Below, piece after piece: positions 52,638-62,601 of a DNA stretch of 64,000 nt (position 1 is the first letter of the stretch; every line of letters begins with the position of its first letter). The notes under the pieces were generated by a model that was given only the letters and a program-made list of their open reading frames with translations, made no database searches and was not told the DNA's origin. This DNA is from Bog-793 sp963803025 (GTDB lineage Bacteria; Actinomycetota; Acidimicrobiia; Acidimicrobiales; Bog-793), in assembly GCA_963803025.1 (NCBI GenBank), contig CAWDKZ010000013.1:328894-392893 (forward strand). Reading direction: 5' to 3'. The position numbers and the translations under genes are program-made.

Positions 52638-53663
52638 CTAGCTGTCCGACAGCTCGTGGCTGAGGCGCTGGCTCACGACCGCGACGGTCGCGAGCGCCTG
52701 CGGGTAGTTCATCCGCGTCGGGCCGAGAACCCCGATCGTCCCGATGAGCTCGTTGTCGACCTCGTAGGGCGCGACGACGAGCGAGCACTCCGCCAGCGAC
52801 GCCAGTCCGCTCTCGGTGCCGATCGCCACCGAACGGCCCTGGGCGAGCAGATCGCTGATCAGCGAGACGACGACGAAGGACTGCTCGAGGAGCCCGAGCA
52901 CCTCGCGCACGGTGTCCACCGCTTCGAACTGGTCTGCCATGTGCGAGGTACCACCGACGTAGACATCCTCGCCGCCGGAGTCAAAGGGCGGGATCGCGGG
53001 GAGCACCGCGTGGCAGGACTGGACGATACGGTCGACGGTTCCGACGCCCGACGTCCCCATCGGGGCGAGTTTCCCGAGCGTCTGGCCGGGGAGCTGCTCG
53101 CGCAGCACGGCATTCGCCCGCTCGACGTCGGCGTCCGTCACGGCGCGGTCGATCTCGAGCGATCGCTTCTCGACGACGCCGTTCGAGAGGACGACGACGA
53201 GGAGAGCGGTGTGCGGTCCGAGCCGGGTGAGCAGCGACGACCGGATGCTCAACGCTTCGTGGGTCGGACCGACGACCACCGAGGCGTAGTCGGTGAGCTG
53301 GGAGAGCAGTCGTGAGGTGTCGCGCAGCATCCGCGTGAGCTCGCCGTGGGCGCGCTCGAAGAACGCTTCGACCTGCTCGTAGCTCGCCGGATCGAGCGTG
53401 TTCGAGTCATCGAGGTGGTCGACGAAGAAACGGTAACCCTTGTCGGTCGGGATACGGCCGGCGCTCGTGTGAGGATGCGTGAGGTAGCCCTCCCGCTCGA
53501 GTGCCGCCATGTCCGAACGCACCGTGGCGGCCGAGACGTCGATGTCGGCGTCGCGCACGACGTGCGCGGAGCCGATCGGCTGTCCGGTCTGGATGTGCTC
53601 GGAGATCACCCGGCGCAGGATCGTGGACTTCCTCGCGTCGAGCACTGGGTCGTGCGATGCCAC
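52638..53663 (-). CDS. hrcA: Heat-inducible transcription repressor HrcA
   Basis: 341 residues from GTG 53663, which has GAGGCGGGG seven bases upstream; GTG 53681 is less likely. The N-terminal winged helix is RKSTILRRVISEHIQTGQPIGSAHVVRDADIDVSAATVRSDMAALEREGYLTHPHTSAGRIPTDKGYRFFVD. The C-terminal GAF-like domain contains IGTIGVLGPTRMNYPQALATVAVVSQRLS. HrcA represses heat-shock genes through CIRCE, and a CIRCE lies 56 bases upstream, so it is autoregulated. Confidence 0.96.
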   Translation of the reverse strand: MASHDPVLDARKSTILRRVISEHIQTGQPIGSAHVVRDADIDVSAATVRSDMAALEREGYLTHPHTSAGRIPTDKGYRFFVDHLDDSNTLDPASYEQVEAFFERAHGELTRMLRDTSRLLSQLTDYASVVVGPTHEALSIRSSLLTRLGPHTALLVVVLSNGVVEKRSLEIDRAVTDADVERANAVLREQLPGQTLGKLAPMGTSGVGTVDRIVQSCHAVLPAIPPFDSGGEDVYVGGTSHMADQFEAVDTVREVLGLLEQSFVVVSLISDLLAQGRSVAIGTESGLASLAECSLVVAPYEVDNELIGTIGVLGPTRMNYPQALATVAVVSQRLSHELSDS

Positions 53664-53718
53664 GTGTCTGCCCCGCCTCACGCTGCCAGAGGGCGTGCCG
53701 CTCGCGGCGCACCCCGTG

Positions 53719-53745
53719 TCAGCACTCGATTCTACCGAGTGCTGA
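53719..53745. promoter_or_regulatory. CIRCE operator
   Basis: TCAGCACTC-N9-GAGTGCTGA, a perfect 9-9-9 inverted repeat matching the CIRCE consensus TTAGCACTC-N9-GAGTGCTAA apart from the second base of each arm. It lies upstream of hrcA (minus strand) and would bind HrcA to control hrcA-dnaJ. Confidence 0.9.
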
Positions 53746-53787
53746 CGAGCAGGGACATCGAGGGATCGCAGAAGGGCGCACGGCCGT

Positions 53788-55584
<1,797 letters not shown>

Positions 55585-55714
55585 CGTGCCATCTCCACCG
55601 GGCCTCGCCCCCGAGGCCTGCTCGTCGGGTCCGCGATCCGGGCAGCGCCTCCGGCCTGGTACGATGCGCCGCCCGTCCCGGCACGGGGTCAGCGGCAGAA
55701 GTGCAAGGGAATCC

Positions 55715-55990
55715 ATGGCGAACATCAAGAGTCAGATCAAGCGCATCGGCCAGAGTGAGGCCCAACGCGAGCGCAACAAGTCGGTGCGTTCCGAGCTGAA
55801 GACGCGCACGAAGAGCGCGCTGTTCGCGGCCGAGGACGGCGCCGACGACGTCGCGGCCAAGGTCGCCGGGGCTGCGCGGCGCATCGACAAGGCAGCGGCC
55901 CAGGGGGTCATCCACCCCAATCAGGCGGCCCGCCGCAAGTCGCGCCTGATGCGGGCCGTCGCCCGCACGGACGAGCCCGCAGGCAGCTGA
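55715..55990 (+). CDS. rpsT: 30S ribosomal protein S20
   Basis: 91 residues from ATG 55715 with AAGGGA five bases upstream. MANIKSQIKRIGQSEAQRERNKSVRSELKT and the C-terminal GVIHPNQAARRKSRLMRAV are typical. It binds 16S rRNA in the 30S body. It is divergent from lepA, the standard actinobacterial arrangement. Confidence 0.96.
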   Translation: MANIKSQIKRIGQSEAQRERNKSVRSELKTRTKSALFAAEDGADDVAAKVAGAARRIDKAAAQGVIHPNQAARRKSRLMRAVARTDEPAGS

Positions 55991-56000
55991 CCCGCCCGCC

Positions 56001-57332
56001 TCAGCTCGAGGCGGCGACGGCCCTGTTCGGTGGCGACCCGCCGTCAAGCGCCGCGAGCATCGCCGTCGCATCCCCTTCGAACCCAAGCGCCCAGACACCG
56101 ACCCCGGCGAGGTGGAACTCGGCCGCGAGGGCGCGCTTCAAAGCGATGCTGACCGGGTCGTCGTACCAGGTCTCGTGCCAGGTCGCGCCGACCCGAAATC
56201 GCGTCCACGCCGTTTGCGACGCGGGGTCCCACAGCGCGGTCCTGCCGGCCGCGGCGATCGTCGAGTACGTCTCGACCGAAGGTGACTCGGTGAGCGTCAA
56301 CGAACCCGGCGCCCCCGTGACCGTCGTGAAGTCGAGCCCGTAGAAGGGCACCCCGAGGATGAGTTTCGCGGCCGGCACGACGCGGCGGTACTGGATCAGC
56401 GACTGGACGTCGCTCAGCCCGAGGTCACCATTGGCGAGGGGGGCATTGGCGGAGGAGTTGGCGTACTGGTCCATGTCGTAGTCCATGATGAAAACCTGAT
56501 CGACGAGGGGCGCGAGGCGCGCGACGTCGAAGAAGTCGGTCGAGCTGCCCGCCGACTGCGGATAGCAGTTGAGGACGATCATCCCTTTCATGCCGTCGTG
56601 CCGCAGCGAAGCGACGAGGTCGGCGACGAAGCGGACGAAACCGGTTCGGTCAGCCGGCGAGGAACCCTCGATGTCGATGTCGACTCCGTCGAGTCCCCCC
56701 GCCGCGACGGCGTGCGCCATCGCCGCGGCGAGACGTGCGCCGGTCGGCGCCGGGTGGCGCGTCAGGTTGTTGATGACGCCCCGGTTGGCCGTCGCGATGG
56801 TGAAGAGCACGCGGTCGCCGGCCTGGTGCGCGGCCGCGGCGAGAACGCTGTAGCCCGTGTTCGCGTAGTAACCCCAACCCGGGCCGGACTGCAGGAATCC
56901 GCCGCCGCTCGCCACCTCGACCCCGTACAGGGCGATCACGCTCGTGTCGGCGAGTTCGGTCGTGGTGATGTCCGGTGCCTCCCAGTACGGGACGTACCCG
57001 AGCACCTCGACCGGCGCGAGCCGACCGGTGAAGAGTCTCGCCGGCACCGGGGGAGCTGCGGACGGCGGGGAGGCCCGCCGGGGGAGCTTTACGGCGACGA
57101 GAGCATCGGCAGCCCGCACTGCCGAAGCCTCTCGAGCGAGAAGGCGCCGTGTCGCTCGTTCGGCCGCCCGCGCCGCGATCTGTGTCGGGGTGAGGCTCGG
57201 AGCCGTTGGCCCGAACACACCGGACGCGACCGCCGCGACGAGCACGACGCCGAGCAACACGATGAGTCCTGCGGCGATCCTGACCGGGTGTCTGGTCGCT
57301 GCCACAGTGTCATGAGCGTAACGGAGCGCCAC
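56001..57332 (-). CDS. Membrane-anchored or secreted glycoside hydrolase family 18 protein
   Basis: 443 residues from ATG 57332. One membrane segment near the N-terminus (AAGLIVLLGVVLVAAVASGVF, about 20-40) is followed by an Ala/Arg-rich helical linker and then the GH18 barrel: EVLGYVPYWEAPD, GGLDGVDIDIEGSSP with the D-x-D-x-E catalytic signature, VFIMDYDMDQYA and GVGVWALGFEGD. Related proteins (YaaH/SleL-like) cleave N-acetylglucosamine-containing polymers such as peptidoglycan. No LysM or other binding module is visible. The gene is convergent with rpsT. Confidence 0.85.
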   Translation of the reverse strand: MALRYAHDTVAATRHPVRIAAGLIVLLGVVLVAAVASGVFGPTAPSLTPTQIAARAAERATRRLLAREASAVRAADALVAVKLPRRASPPSAAPPVPARLFTGRLAPVEVLGYVPYWEAPDITTTELADTSVIALYGVEVASGGGFLQSGPGWGYYANTGYSVLAAAAHQAGDRVLFTIATANRGVINNLTRHPAPTGARLAAAMAHAVAAGGLDGVDIDIEGSSPADRTGFVRFVADLVASLRHDGMKGMIVLNCYPQSAGSSTDFFDVARLAPLVDQVFIMDYDMDQYANSSANAPLANGDLGLSDVQSLIQYRRVVPAAKLILGVPFYGLDFTTVTGAPGSLTLTESPSVETYSTIAAAGRTALWDPASQTAWTRFRVGATWHETWYDDPVSIALKRALAAEFHLAGVGVWALGFEGDATAMLAALDGGSPPNRAVAASS

Positions 57333-57397
57333 TGTCCGGTCTCGGCGCTGGCTAACCTTGGATTTACCAGGTGATCAGACCAATGAGGAGGCGTGCA

Positions 57398-57592
57398 TTG
57401 CGTGTCGTCGTCGACTTTGACACCTGCCGGAGCAACGCCGTCTGCATGGGGATCCTGCCGCAGGTGTTCGAGGTGCGCGACGACGGCTACCTCTACGTCC
57501 TTGACGAGCATCCGGCCGAGGAGCTGCGCGGCCTCGTCGAGCAGGCGGTGACGTCGTGCCCGACCCAGTCGATCTCGATCGTCGAGGAGTGA
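57398..57592 (+). CDS. Ferredoxin (3Fe-4S or 4Fe-4S, short actinobacterial type)
   Basis: 64 residues from TTG 57398, chosen because AGGAGG at 57386-57391 gives six bases of spacing. The cluster motif is DFDTCRSNAVCMGILPQVFEV...AVTSCPTQSISI, with three cysteines spaced as in P450-type ferredoxins. These pass single electrons to cytochromes P450 or other oxidoreductases; no such partner is adjacent. Its stop overlaps the gltX start (GTGA). Confidence 0.85.
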   Translation: MRVVVDFDTCRSNAVCMGILPQVFEVRDDGYLYVLDEHPAEELRGLVEQAVTSCPTQSISIVEE

Positions 57593-59022
57593 CGGCTCCG
57601 GCGACGGTGCGCGTCCGTTTCGCCCCTTCTCCGACGGGGTACTTTCACGTCGGGGGGGCCCGGACCGCGCTGCACAACTGGCTCTTCGCGCGGCGCGCCG
57701 GGGGCAAGTTCATCCTTCGCATCGAGGACACCGACCGAGAGCGGAGTCACGCCGACTGGACTGGCGGCATCCTCTCGGCGCTCGAGTGGCTCGGCATCAC
57801 CTGGGACGAGGGCCCGTATCTGCAGTCGGAGCGTCGCCAGCTCTACGAGGACACGGCGCGTCGGCTCTACGAATCGGGGGACGCCTACGCCTGCGAGTGC
57901 ACGCGCGAACAGATCGACGAGCGGACGAGGAACAACCAGGTTCCCGGTTACGACGGCTTCTGCCGCGAGCGCGAGCTCGCACCCGGTCCCGGTCGCGTCC
58001 TGCGGTTCCGCGTCCCCGACGATGGTGTGACCGTGGTCCGGGACGTCGTGCGCGGTGATGTCGAGTTCGCCAATTCGACGATCGACGACTTCGTACTGGT
58101 GAAGTCGAATGGCGATCCGCTCTTCGTTCTCGCGGTGGTTGCCGACGACATCGCCATGGGGATCACCCACGTGATCCGTGCGGAGGAACACCTGCCGACG
58201 ACGCCGAAGGCGGTCCTCGTCTGGCGGGCGCTCGGCGATCAGCCGTTGCCCGTCTTTGCGCATCTGCCGGTGCTCGTGAACGAGAAACGCCAGAAGCTGT
58301 CGAAACGGCGGGACCGCGTCGCGGTCGAGGACTACCGGGATCAGGGTTATCTGCCCGAGGCGATGCGGAACTACCTCGTCCTGCTCGGGTGGGGGCCCCC
58401 CGATCAGCGAGAGGTCCTCACCGTCGCGGAGATGATCGATGAGTTCCGCCTGGAAGACGTGAACGTCTCGCCGGCCTTCTTCGACGAGAAGCGGCTGGCC
58501 CACTTCAACGGCGTCTACATCCGCGCGCTCGCAGTGGACGAGTTCGTCGAGAGGGTGCGGCGCTTCCTTGGCGTCACGACGGTTCCGTGGCCTCCTGAGC
58601 GATATGTCGAGGAGGAGCTCGTCCGTCTCGCCCCGCTCATCCAGGAGCGCGTCGCCACGCTCGGTGAGGTCATCGGCTACGTGGAGTTCCTCTTCGACGA
58701 GCCCTTCATCGTGGACCCGTCCTCGTTCGACAAGGTGGTGCGTCGAGACGAAGGGGCGACGATGATCCTCGGCGAGACGCGCCGGTTGTTCCAGGAGTGC
58801 CCGTGGACGACGGACGCCCTGCGCGATGCGCTTGTCACCGTGGCCGAGCGTGCCGAACGCAGGCTCGGAAAGGCGCAGGCCCCGGTTCGCGTCGCAACGA
58901 TGGGGTCGAGCATCGGCCTACCGCTTTTCGAATCGCTCGAGGTACTCGGCAGGGAGCGGACCCTGTCTCGAATCGACGCGGCGCTCACCGAACTGCCGCC
59001 ACCTCCGGCGACGAGTCGATAG
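57589..59022 (+). CDS. gltX: Glutamyl-tRNA synthetase
   Basis: 477 residues from GTG 57589, overlapping the ferredoxin stop. The class I signature appears as RFAPSPTGYFHVGGARTALHNWLFA (HIGH region) and KLSKRRDRVAVEDYRDQGYLPEAMRNYLVLLGW (KMSKS region), with RIEDTDRER between. Length and domain order are normal, including the C-terminal anticodon-binding helices. It charges tRNA-Glu, and possibly tRNA-Gln in organisms that use the amidotransferase route. tRNA-Gln and tRNA-Glu genes follow within 1.1 kb. Confidence 0.96.
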   Translation: MTAPATVRVRFAPSPTGYFHVGGARTALHNWLFARRAGGKFILRIEDTDRERSHADWTGGILSALEWLGITWDEGPYLQSERRQLYEDTARRLYESGDAYACECTREQIDERTRNNQVPGYDGFCRERELAPGPGRVLRFRVPDDGVTVVRDVVRGDVEFANSTIDDFVLVKSNGDPLFVLAVVADDIAMGITHVIRAEEHLPTTPKAVLVWRALGDQPLPVFAHLPVLVNEKRQKLSKRRDRVAVEDYRDQGYLPEAMRNYLVLLGWGPPDQREVLTVAEMIDEFRLEDVNVSPAFFDEKRLAHFNGVYIRALAVDEFVERVRRFLGVTTVPWPPERYVEEELVRLAPLIQERVATLGEVIGYVEFLFDEPFIVDPSSFDKVVRRDEGATMILGETRRLFQECPWTTDALRDALVTVAERAERRLGKAQAPVRVATMGSSIGLPLFESLEVLGRERTLSRIDAALTELPPPPATSR

Positions 59023-59037
59023 GGGGACGTCTCAGGC

Positions 59038-59658
59038 GTGCTGTCCGGACTTGTTCGTTTGGTCTTCAGGTTCATACCGCTCGTCGTGATCGGGGCGATC
59101 GTCTACGTCATCGTGTGCGGCGTGCAGGTCGTGACCGCATCCAGCATCTCCACCGCGCCGACGGCGGTTCGTCGTGCGACGGCGATCGTCGTCCTTGGCC
59201 AGCGGGCTACGGCCGCCGAGAGGTCGGACCTCGTCGCGCGTCTCCGCCAGGCGGCCCTGCTCTACCGGAACGGCCGTGCTTCCCGCGTCGTCGTGACGTG
59301 GTCATCGCCGGCGGCAGGTTCGGTGGGATCCGGTTCCTACGAATCGAAATGGTTGGAGGCCCACGGAGTGGTGTCCTCGGTGTTGACCGAACTGAAGGCG
59401 TCCAACGCCGCCACCGCGCTCTCGCGAGTGGCGATCCTCCTCGGCAGGGAACGGAGCGTCATCGTCGTAACCGATGCGATCGACGCCTTGTGGACCGAAG
59501 GTGCTGGAGCGGGAGACGGCCTGTCCGTTCAGGTGTCTCCGCCTCCAAGTTCGAAGAAGTTCGTGTTCTTCGAGCTCGGTCCGCTCGTTCGCGAGGCGAC
59601 CGGTGTCGCCGCGGGCCGGGTTTTCGGCTTCGGACGCATTTCGTGGGCGGCCTACTAA
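59038..59658 (+). CDS. YdcF-like (DUF218) membrane protein
   Basis: 206 residues from GTG 59038, preceded by GGGGGA. One N-terminal membrane segment (FIPLVVIGAIVYVIVCGVQVVTA) is followed by a DUF218-type domain: AIVVLGQRATAAERSDLVARLRQAALLYRNGRASRVVVTWSS, ESKWLEAHGVVSSVLTELKASNAATALSRVA and VIVVTDAIDALW. Some family members act in cell-envelope biogenesis; others bind AdoMet. Location is probably the outer face of the membrane. No catalytic assignment is possible. Confidence 0.65.
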   Translation: MLSGLVRLVFRFIPLVVIGAIVYVIVCGVQVVTASSISTAPTAVRRATAIVVLGQRATAAERSDLVARLRQAALLYRNGRASRVVVTWSSPAAGSVGSGSYESKWLEAHGVVSSVLTELKASNAATALSRVAILLGRERSVIVVTDAIDALWTEGAGAGDGLSVQVSPPPSSKKFVFFELGPLVREATGVAAGRVFGFGRISWAAY

Positions 59659-59756
59659 CCGGGTGCCGCTCGAGGCGAGCATTTGGATCGCCCTCTCAGC
59701 AGCCGCGTGACCGGTCAACGTTCCGACGCCGACTGTTAAGATTGCCGCACGCCCAT

Positions 59757-59831
59757 TCGGGGGTGGTGTAATCGGCAACACGACAGGTTCTGGCCCTGTT
59801 ATTGGGGGTTCGAGTCCTCCCCCCCGAGCCA
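59757..59831 (+). tRNA. tRNA-Gln (anticodon CTG)
   Basis: Acceptor stem TCGGGGG/CCCCCGA, D-arm GGTGTAATCGGCAACAC, anticodon stem ACAGG/CCTGT with loop TTCTGGC (anticodon 59790-59792), T-arm GGGGGTTCGAGTCCTCC, discriminator G and encoded CCA at 59829-59831. Confidence 0.95.
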
Positions 59832-60026
59832 ACACCACGGTTCGCTTGCCAGATCTCGCGGTCGGGTCGATCGGCTGATGCTTACGATCTCGAGATCCGA
59901 GGGAGGCCTCAGGGCGTTCGGTTCACCCCGTTCGCGCGCGCCGGCCGGTTCCGCGCCCGACGGTACGCGAGGCCGCTTCACCCGCGGGTACGCTGCGGAG
60001 CCGTCCACTCTGTGGGCGACGGTCTC

Positions 60027-60102
60027 GGCCCCATCGTCTAGTGGCCTAGGACACCACCCTCTCAAGGTAGAGACACGGGTTCGAATCCCGTTGGGGCTGC
60101 CA
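60027..60102 (+). tRNA. tRNA-Glu (anticodon CTC)
   Basis: Acceptor stem GGCCCCA/TGGGGCT (with one G-T pair), D-arm ATCGTCTAGTGGCCTAGGAC, anticodon loop CTCTCAA (anticodon 60061-60063), T-arm ACGGGTTCGAATCCCGT, discriminator G and encoded CCA at 60100-60102. The anticodon stem CCACC/GGTAG has one C-A mismatch. Confidence 0.93.
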
Positions 60103-60109
60103 GCTGGCC

Positions 60110-60310
60110 TGTATCTCATTTGGTAGGCCGCTCTTATGAGCATGCGGCCTGGGTTTGTCGTGAGTGTCAGGCCTCGTATTCGTCCGGCGTCAGGTAGTTG
60201 AGGGCGCTGTGACGCCGGAGTGGGTTGTAGAAGTTCTCGATCCAGTCCGCCATGGCACCTGAGAGCTCGAGGACCGTCTTCCAGCTCTGGCGGTTCAAGA
60301 GCTCGATCCG
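60110..60310 (-). pseudogene. IS3-family transposase remnant (C-terminal end)
   Basis: On the minus strand, residues IELLNRQSWKTVLELS and DWIENFYNPLRRHSALNYLTPDEYEA end at a TGA (60169-60167). This is the well-conserved C-terminus of IS3-family OrfB integrases (YIE-FYN--RRHSALGYLSP-EYE). The upstream part of the gene is lost, apparently at the IS1182-type insertion. The following bases to about 60110, starting TGTATCTCATTTGG, may be the terminal inverted repeat of that element. Confidence 0.75.
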
Positions 60311-60355
60311 AATAGGGCGCCGCCGGTGGCGAAGGTTCTCTCATCGTCGACATCG

Positions 60356-62045
60356 CCCTAGTTGGCTGGTCGGCAAAGGGCTTTTCTCGTCCAATAAGAA
60401 CGATGGTCGCCGTCTGGAGCTGGGGAGATGACCTCTCTCAGCCAATGAGGCCAGGTAGGCGCCCGATCCGGTCCAAGTTGAGGGCTGCAACCCGGATCTT
60501 CACCCAGGCGTCGGCCTTCGCAAGGCCCCGCCAGGGGATCTTCTCGGTGCGGAACTTGAGCTGTGCGTTCTTGCGCTCGGCACGGGCGCGTTCTCGATAG
60601 CGCTCTCGGAAGGCGTCGGTCCATCGCGCTGTTCGCGCCGCGGCGAGTAGCTCCTCCGACGGATTGATCTCGACGATGCGGCCCTTGGCGCGAGTCGTGC
60701 AGTGCGGCTTCAAGGCGCAGTCCGCGCAGTGTCCGCCGAAGAACACTTGGGTCCGCTTTGCTCGGCTTTTCGCGATCGGGACGCTCACTCCCGCAGGACA
60801 GGTGACGGTGCGGTGCTCGAGTTCGATCGTGAAGTCAGCCTTGCTGAAAAAGCCTGCTTTCGCGCTCGGCGGAGGCGCCGGTGCGACGAGCTCCACGCCT
60901 TTTGCCCCGAGGGAGCGCCGGGTCTTTGACCCTCCGTAGTGGGTGTCGGCGATCACCTCCGAGACGGGAAGCGGATCGGACTCGAGCAGCTCGGCGAGCA
61001 TCTCACCGTCCGACGTCGTTGCCTTCGAGGCCACCGCCGCGGTGATGAGGTCGGAATCGGGATCGACCGAAAGATGTGCTTTGAACCCGTCATAGCGGTC
61101 GTGGCGTGCATGGTGCCCATGGCGGGCGTCAGGATCGACGACCGAGATCACCCGATCGGGGGCGACCCCGCGCCTGATCGTGACGTTGCCCTCCTCGTCG
61201 AGGGCGAGGTCCTGGGCGGCGACGATGCGCAAGAGGGCGACGGCCTCGTGCAAGTCGTCGTCGTCGATCGACGCGGTCTGCTCGATGATCGCGGTCGCGT
61301 CCGAGAAGAGATCGGCGAGCAGCTCGCGGCGCGCGGCTTCTTGGGACCAGTTGATCTCGGGCTTTCCCACCTCGTCATAGTCGGACCGCCGGAGCGAGCC
61401 GCGCAGTCTCGACGCCCTTCGCTTGTCGAGCTTGGAAAGACGAGAGATGACCTGGCGCGAAGCCGAGCGCATCAAGGTAATCGTGTCCATCGTGATGACG
61501 CAGTCTTTGATGCCGGTCGAATCGACGATCCGACGGTGACCGATGATCCCGGCACGCTTGGCGAGCTGAAGGAGCTTTGCGTTGAACATCCCCGCCATGT
61601 CGGCTCGCACGACCCGGGCGCGGAACTCGGCGAGACAGACGTGGGGGATGCCGCGGTGCTCGAGCGGAAGACCGAGGGCGTCTTTCCAGGAGAGGTCGAC
61701 ACGACTGCGCCGTTCGGCCTCCCGGTCGGAGACCCCATAGAAGAGCTGGGCCAAAAGAAGCGCCGCGAGCACCGACGGCGGATGCGAGGGCCGCCCGCGT
61801 CCCGATGGGTAGAGCGAGTCGAACTCCTCGTCGCGCAGCACGGAGCCGCGCGCCTCGCGCAGGCTCACCAAGAACCCCTCGTCATCGAGAAGGTCCTCGC
61901 AGATGAGGTCGATGGAGGTGAACGAGACCTGTTCTTCAGCAGTTCCTCTCATGGATCGATTCAACTCGACCCCGGAGAGAATCGCGAGCACCGATCAACG
62001 CGCTGAGCTGGGAATTCTTAGGAATTTCCGACCAGCCAACTAGGG
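60356..62045 (-). mobile_element. IS1182-type insertion sequence
   Basis: Terminal inverted repeats CCCTAGTTGGCTGGTCGG (60356-60373) and its complement (62028-62045) enclose one transposase gene. CTAG occurs at the outer edge of both ends (60358-60361 and 62040-62043) and could be a 4-bp target duplication instead of part of the repeat. The flanks otherwise do not match. Confidence 0.85.
60438..61952 (-). CDS. IS1182-family transposase
   Basis: About 504 residues if it starts at ATG 61952 (the frame is open to ATG 61991). The N-terminal DUF772-type domain reads FDSLYPSGRGRPSHPPSVLAALLLAQLFYGVSDREAERRSRVDLSWKDALGLPL. The DDE core follows: RRIVDSTGIKDCVI, SVVDPDARHGHHARHDRYDGFKAHLSVD, VIADTHYGGSKTRRSL. 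A Cys cluster (FFGGHCADCALKPHCTTRAKGR) and a C-terminal RERARAERKNAQLKF with the catalytic Glu complete it. It is intact and presumably functional. Confidence 0.9.
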   Translation of the reverse strand: MRGTAEEQVSFTSIDLICEDLLDDEGFLVSLREARGSVLRDEEFDSLYPSGRGRPSHPPSVLAALLLAQLFYGVSDREAERRSRVDLSWKDALGLPLEHRGIPHVCLAEFRARVVRADMAGMFNAKLLQLAKRAGIIGHRRIVDSTGIKDCVITMDTITLMRSASRQVISRLSKLDKRRASRLRGSLRRSDYDEVGKPEINWSQEAARRELLADLFSDATAIIEQTASIDDDDLHEAVALLRIVAAQDLALDEEGNVTIRRGVAPDRVISVVDPDARHGHHARHDRYDGFKAHLSVDPDSDLITAAVASKATTSDGEMLAELLESDPLPVSEVIADTHYGGSKTRRSLGAKGVELVAPAPPPSAKAGFFSKADFTIELEHRTVTCPAGVSVPIAKSRAKRTQVFFGGHCADCALKPHCTTRAKGRIVEINPSEELLAAARTARWTDAFRERYRERARAERKNAQLKFRTEKIPWRGLAKADAWVKIRVAALNLDRIGRLPGLIG

Positions 62046-62601
62046 TCCCCGCCCCGTCGTGCCCAGCGGGTGTCAGAGAAGGGGAACGGGTTCCCAGGCA
62101 CTTCGCGGCACCTCGATTTGTCAACCCCTTTTTGGTCGGCCACCGCTCTTGATGGATACTCCGCGAGGGCTGCCTTCGCCGAGGCAGACCAGCTTCGGGT
62201 CCTCGTCGGGCCTGCTCGAGGAGTTCCCCGGCCGGCGGGCTCTCCAGAAGGTCGGTCATGAGCCCTCGGGAAGAACGACCCGGAACTTATCGTCCGTGCA
62301 CTGCGCTCTGACGAGCAGCACGACTTCGTCTCCGAGGTCCGAGGGCCTCGAGCCGACCCGTCTGCATCCGATGACGACGACGTGCACAACACCCTGGAAG
62401 ATGTTTGCGTGCCCGACTCAACTCGGTCCCGGCGTCGAGTCGCCCGATCTTCGGCGTGTGGGCACTCGGCCACCCGCCCCGCCCTGGTCTCGCAGGAGAC
62501 AACTACTCTTCTCAGTTGTGCCTGGCGGAGCCGCCGACGATGTCGGCGTGGCGGCAGGCGAAGAGGCGAGCCGCCGGGAATCACGATCTGAGGAGGACAC
62601 G
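62046..62601. other. Region between the IS element and the phosphofructokinase gene
   Basis: About 550 bases. Apart from a possible TrkA remnant on the minus strand (about 62252-62387), I see no supported gene. The plus-strand frame that joins the phosphofructokinase gene from 62059 has no conserved sequence. Confidence 0.45.
62252..62387 (-). pseudogene. Possible remnant of a TrkA/KTN-domain protein
   Basis: From GTG 62387 the minus strand reads VHVVVIGCRRVGSRPSDLGDEVVLLVRAQCTDDKFRVVLPEGS then stops. The beginning resembles the NAD-binding start of TrkA-type potassium-channel regulators (MHVVVIGCGRVGS), with one Gly of the Rossmann motif replaced by Arg and the rest shortened. It may be a decayed copy disrupted by insertions at this locus. 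Similarity is short and judged by eye. Confidence 0.3.

Noticed and set aside
60106..60174. tRNA-like sequence after tRNA-Glu, with GGCCTG...CAGGCC ends and a TTGGTAG segment
   Set aside because: The D-stem and T-arm do not pair and the T-loop lacks TTCGA. The sequence is better explained as the terminal region of the IS3 remnant.
62059..62601. Upstream extension of the phosphofructokinase gene by about 180 codons
   Set aside because: Homology and an AGGAGG site define ATG 62602; the extension is Ser/Thr/Pro-rich shadow sequence.
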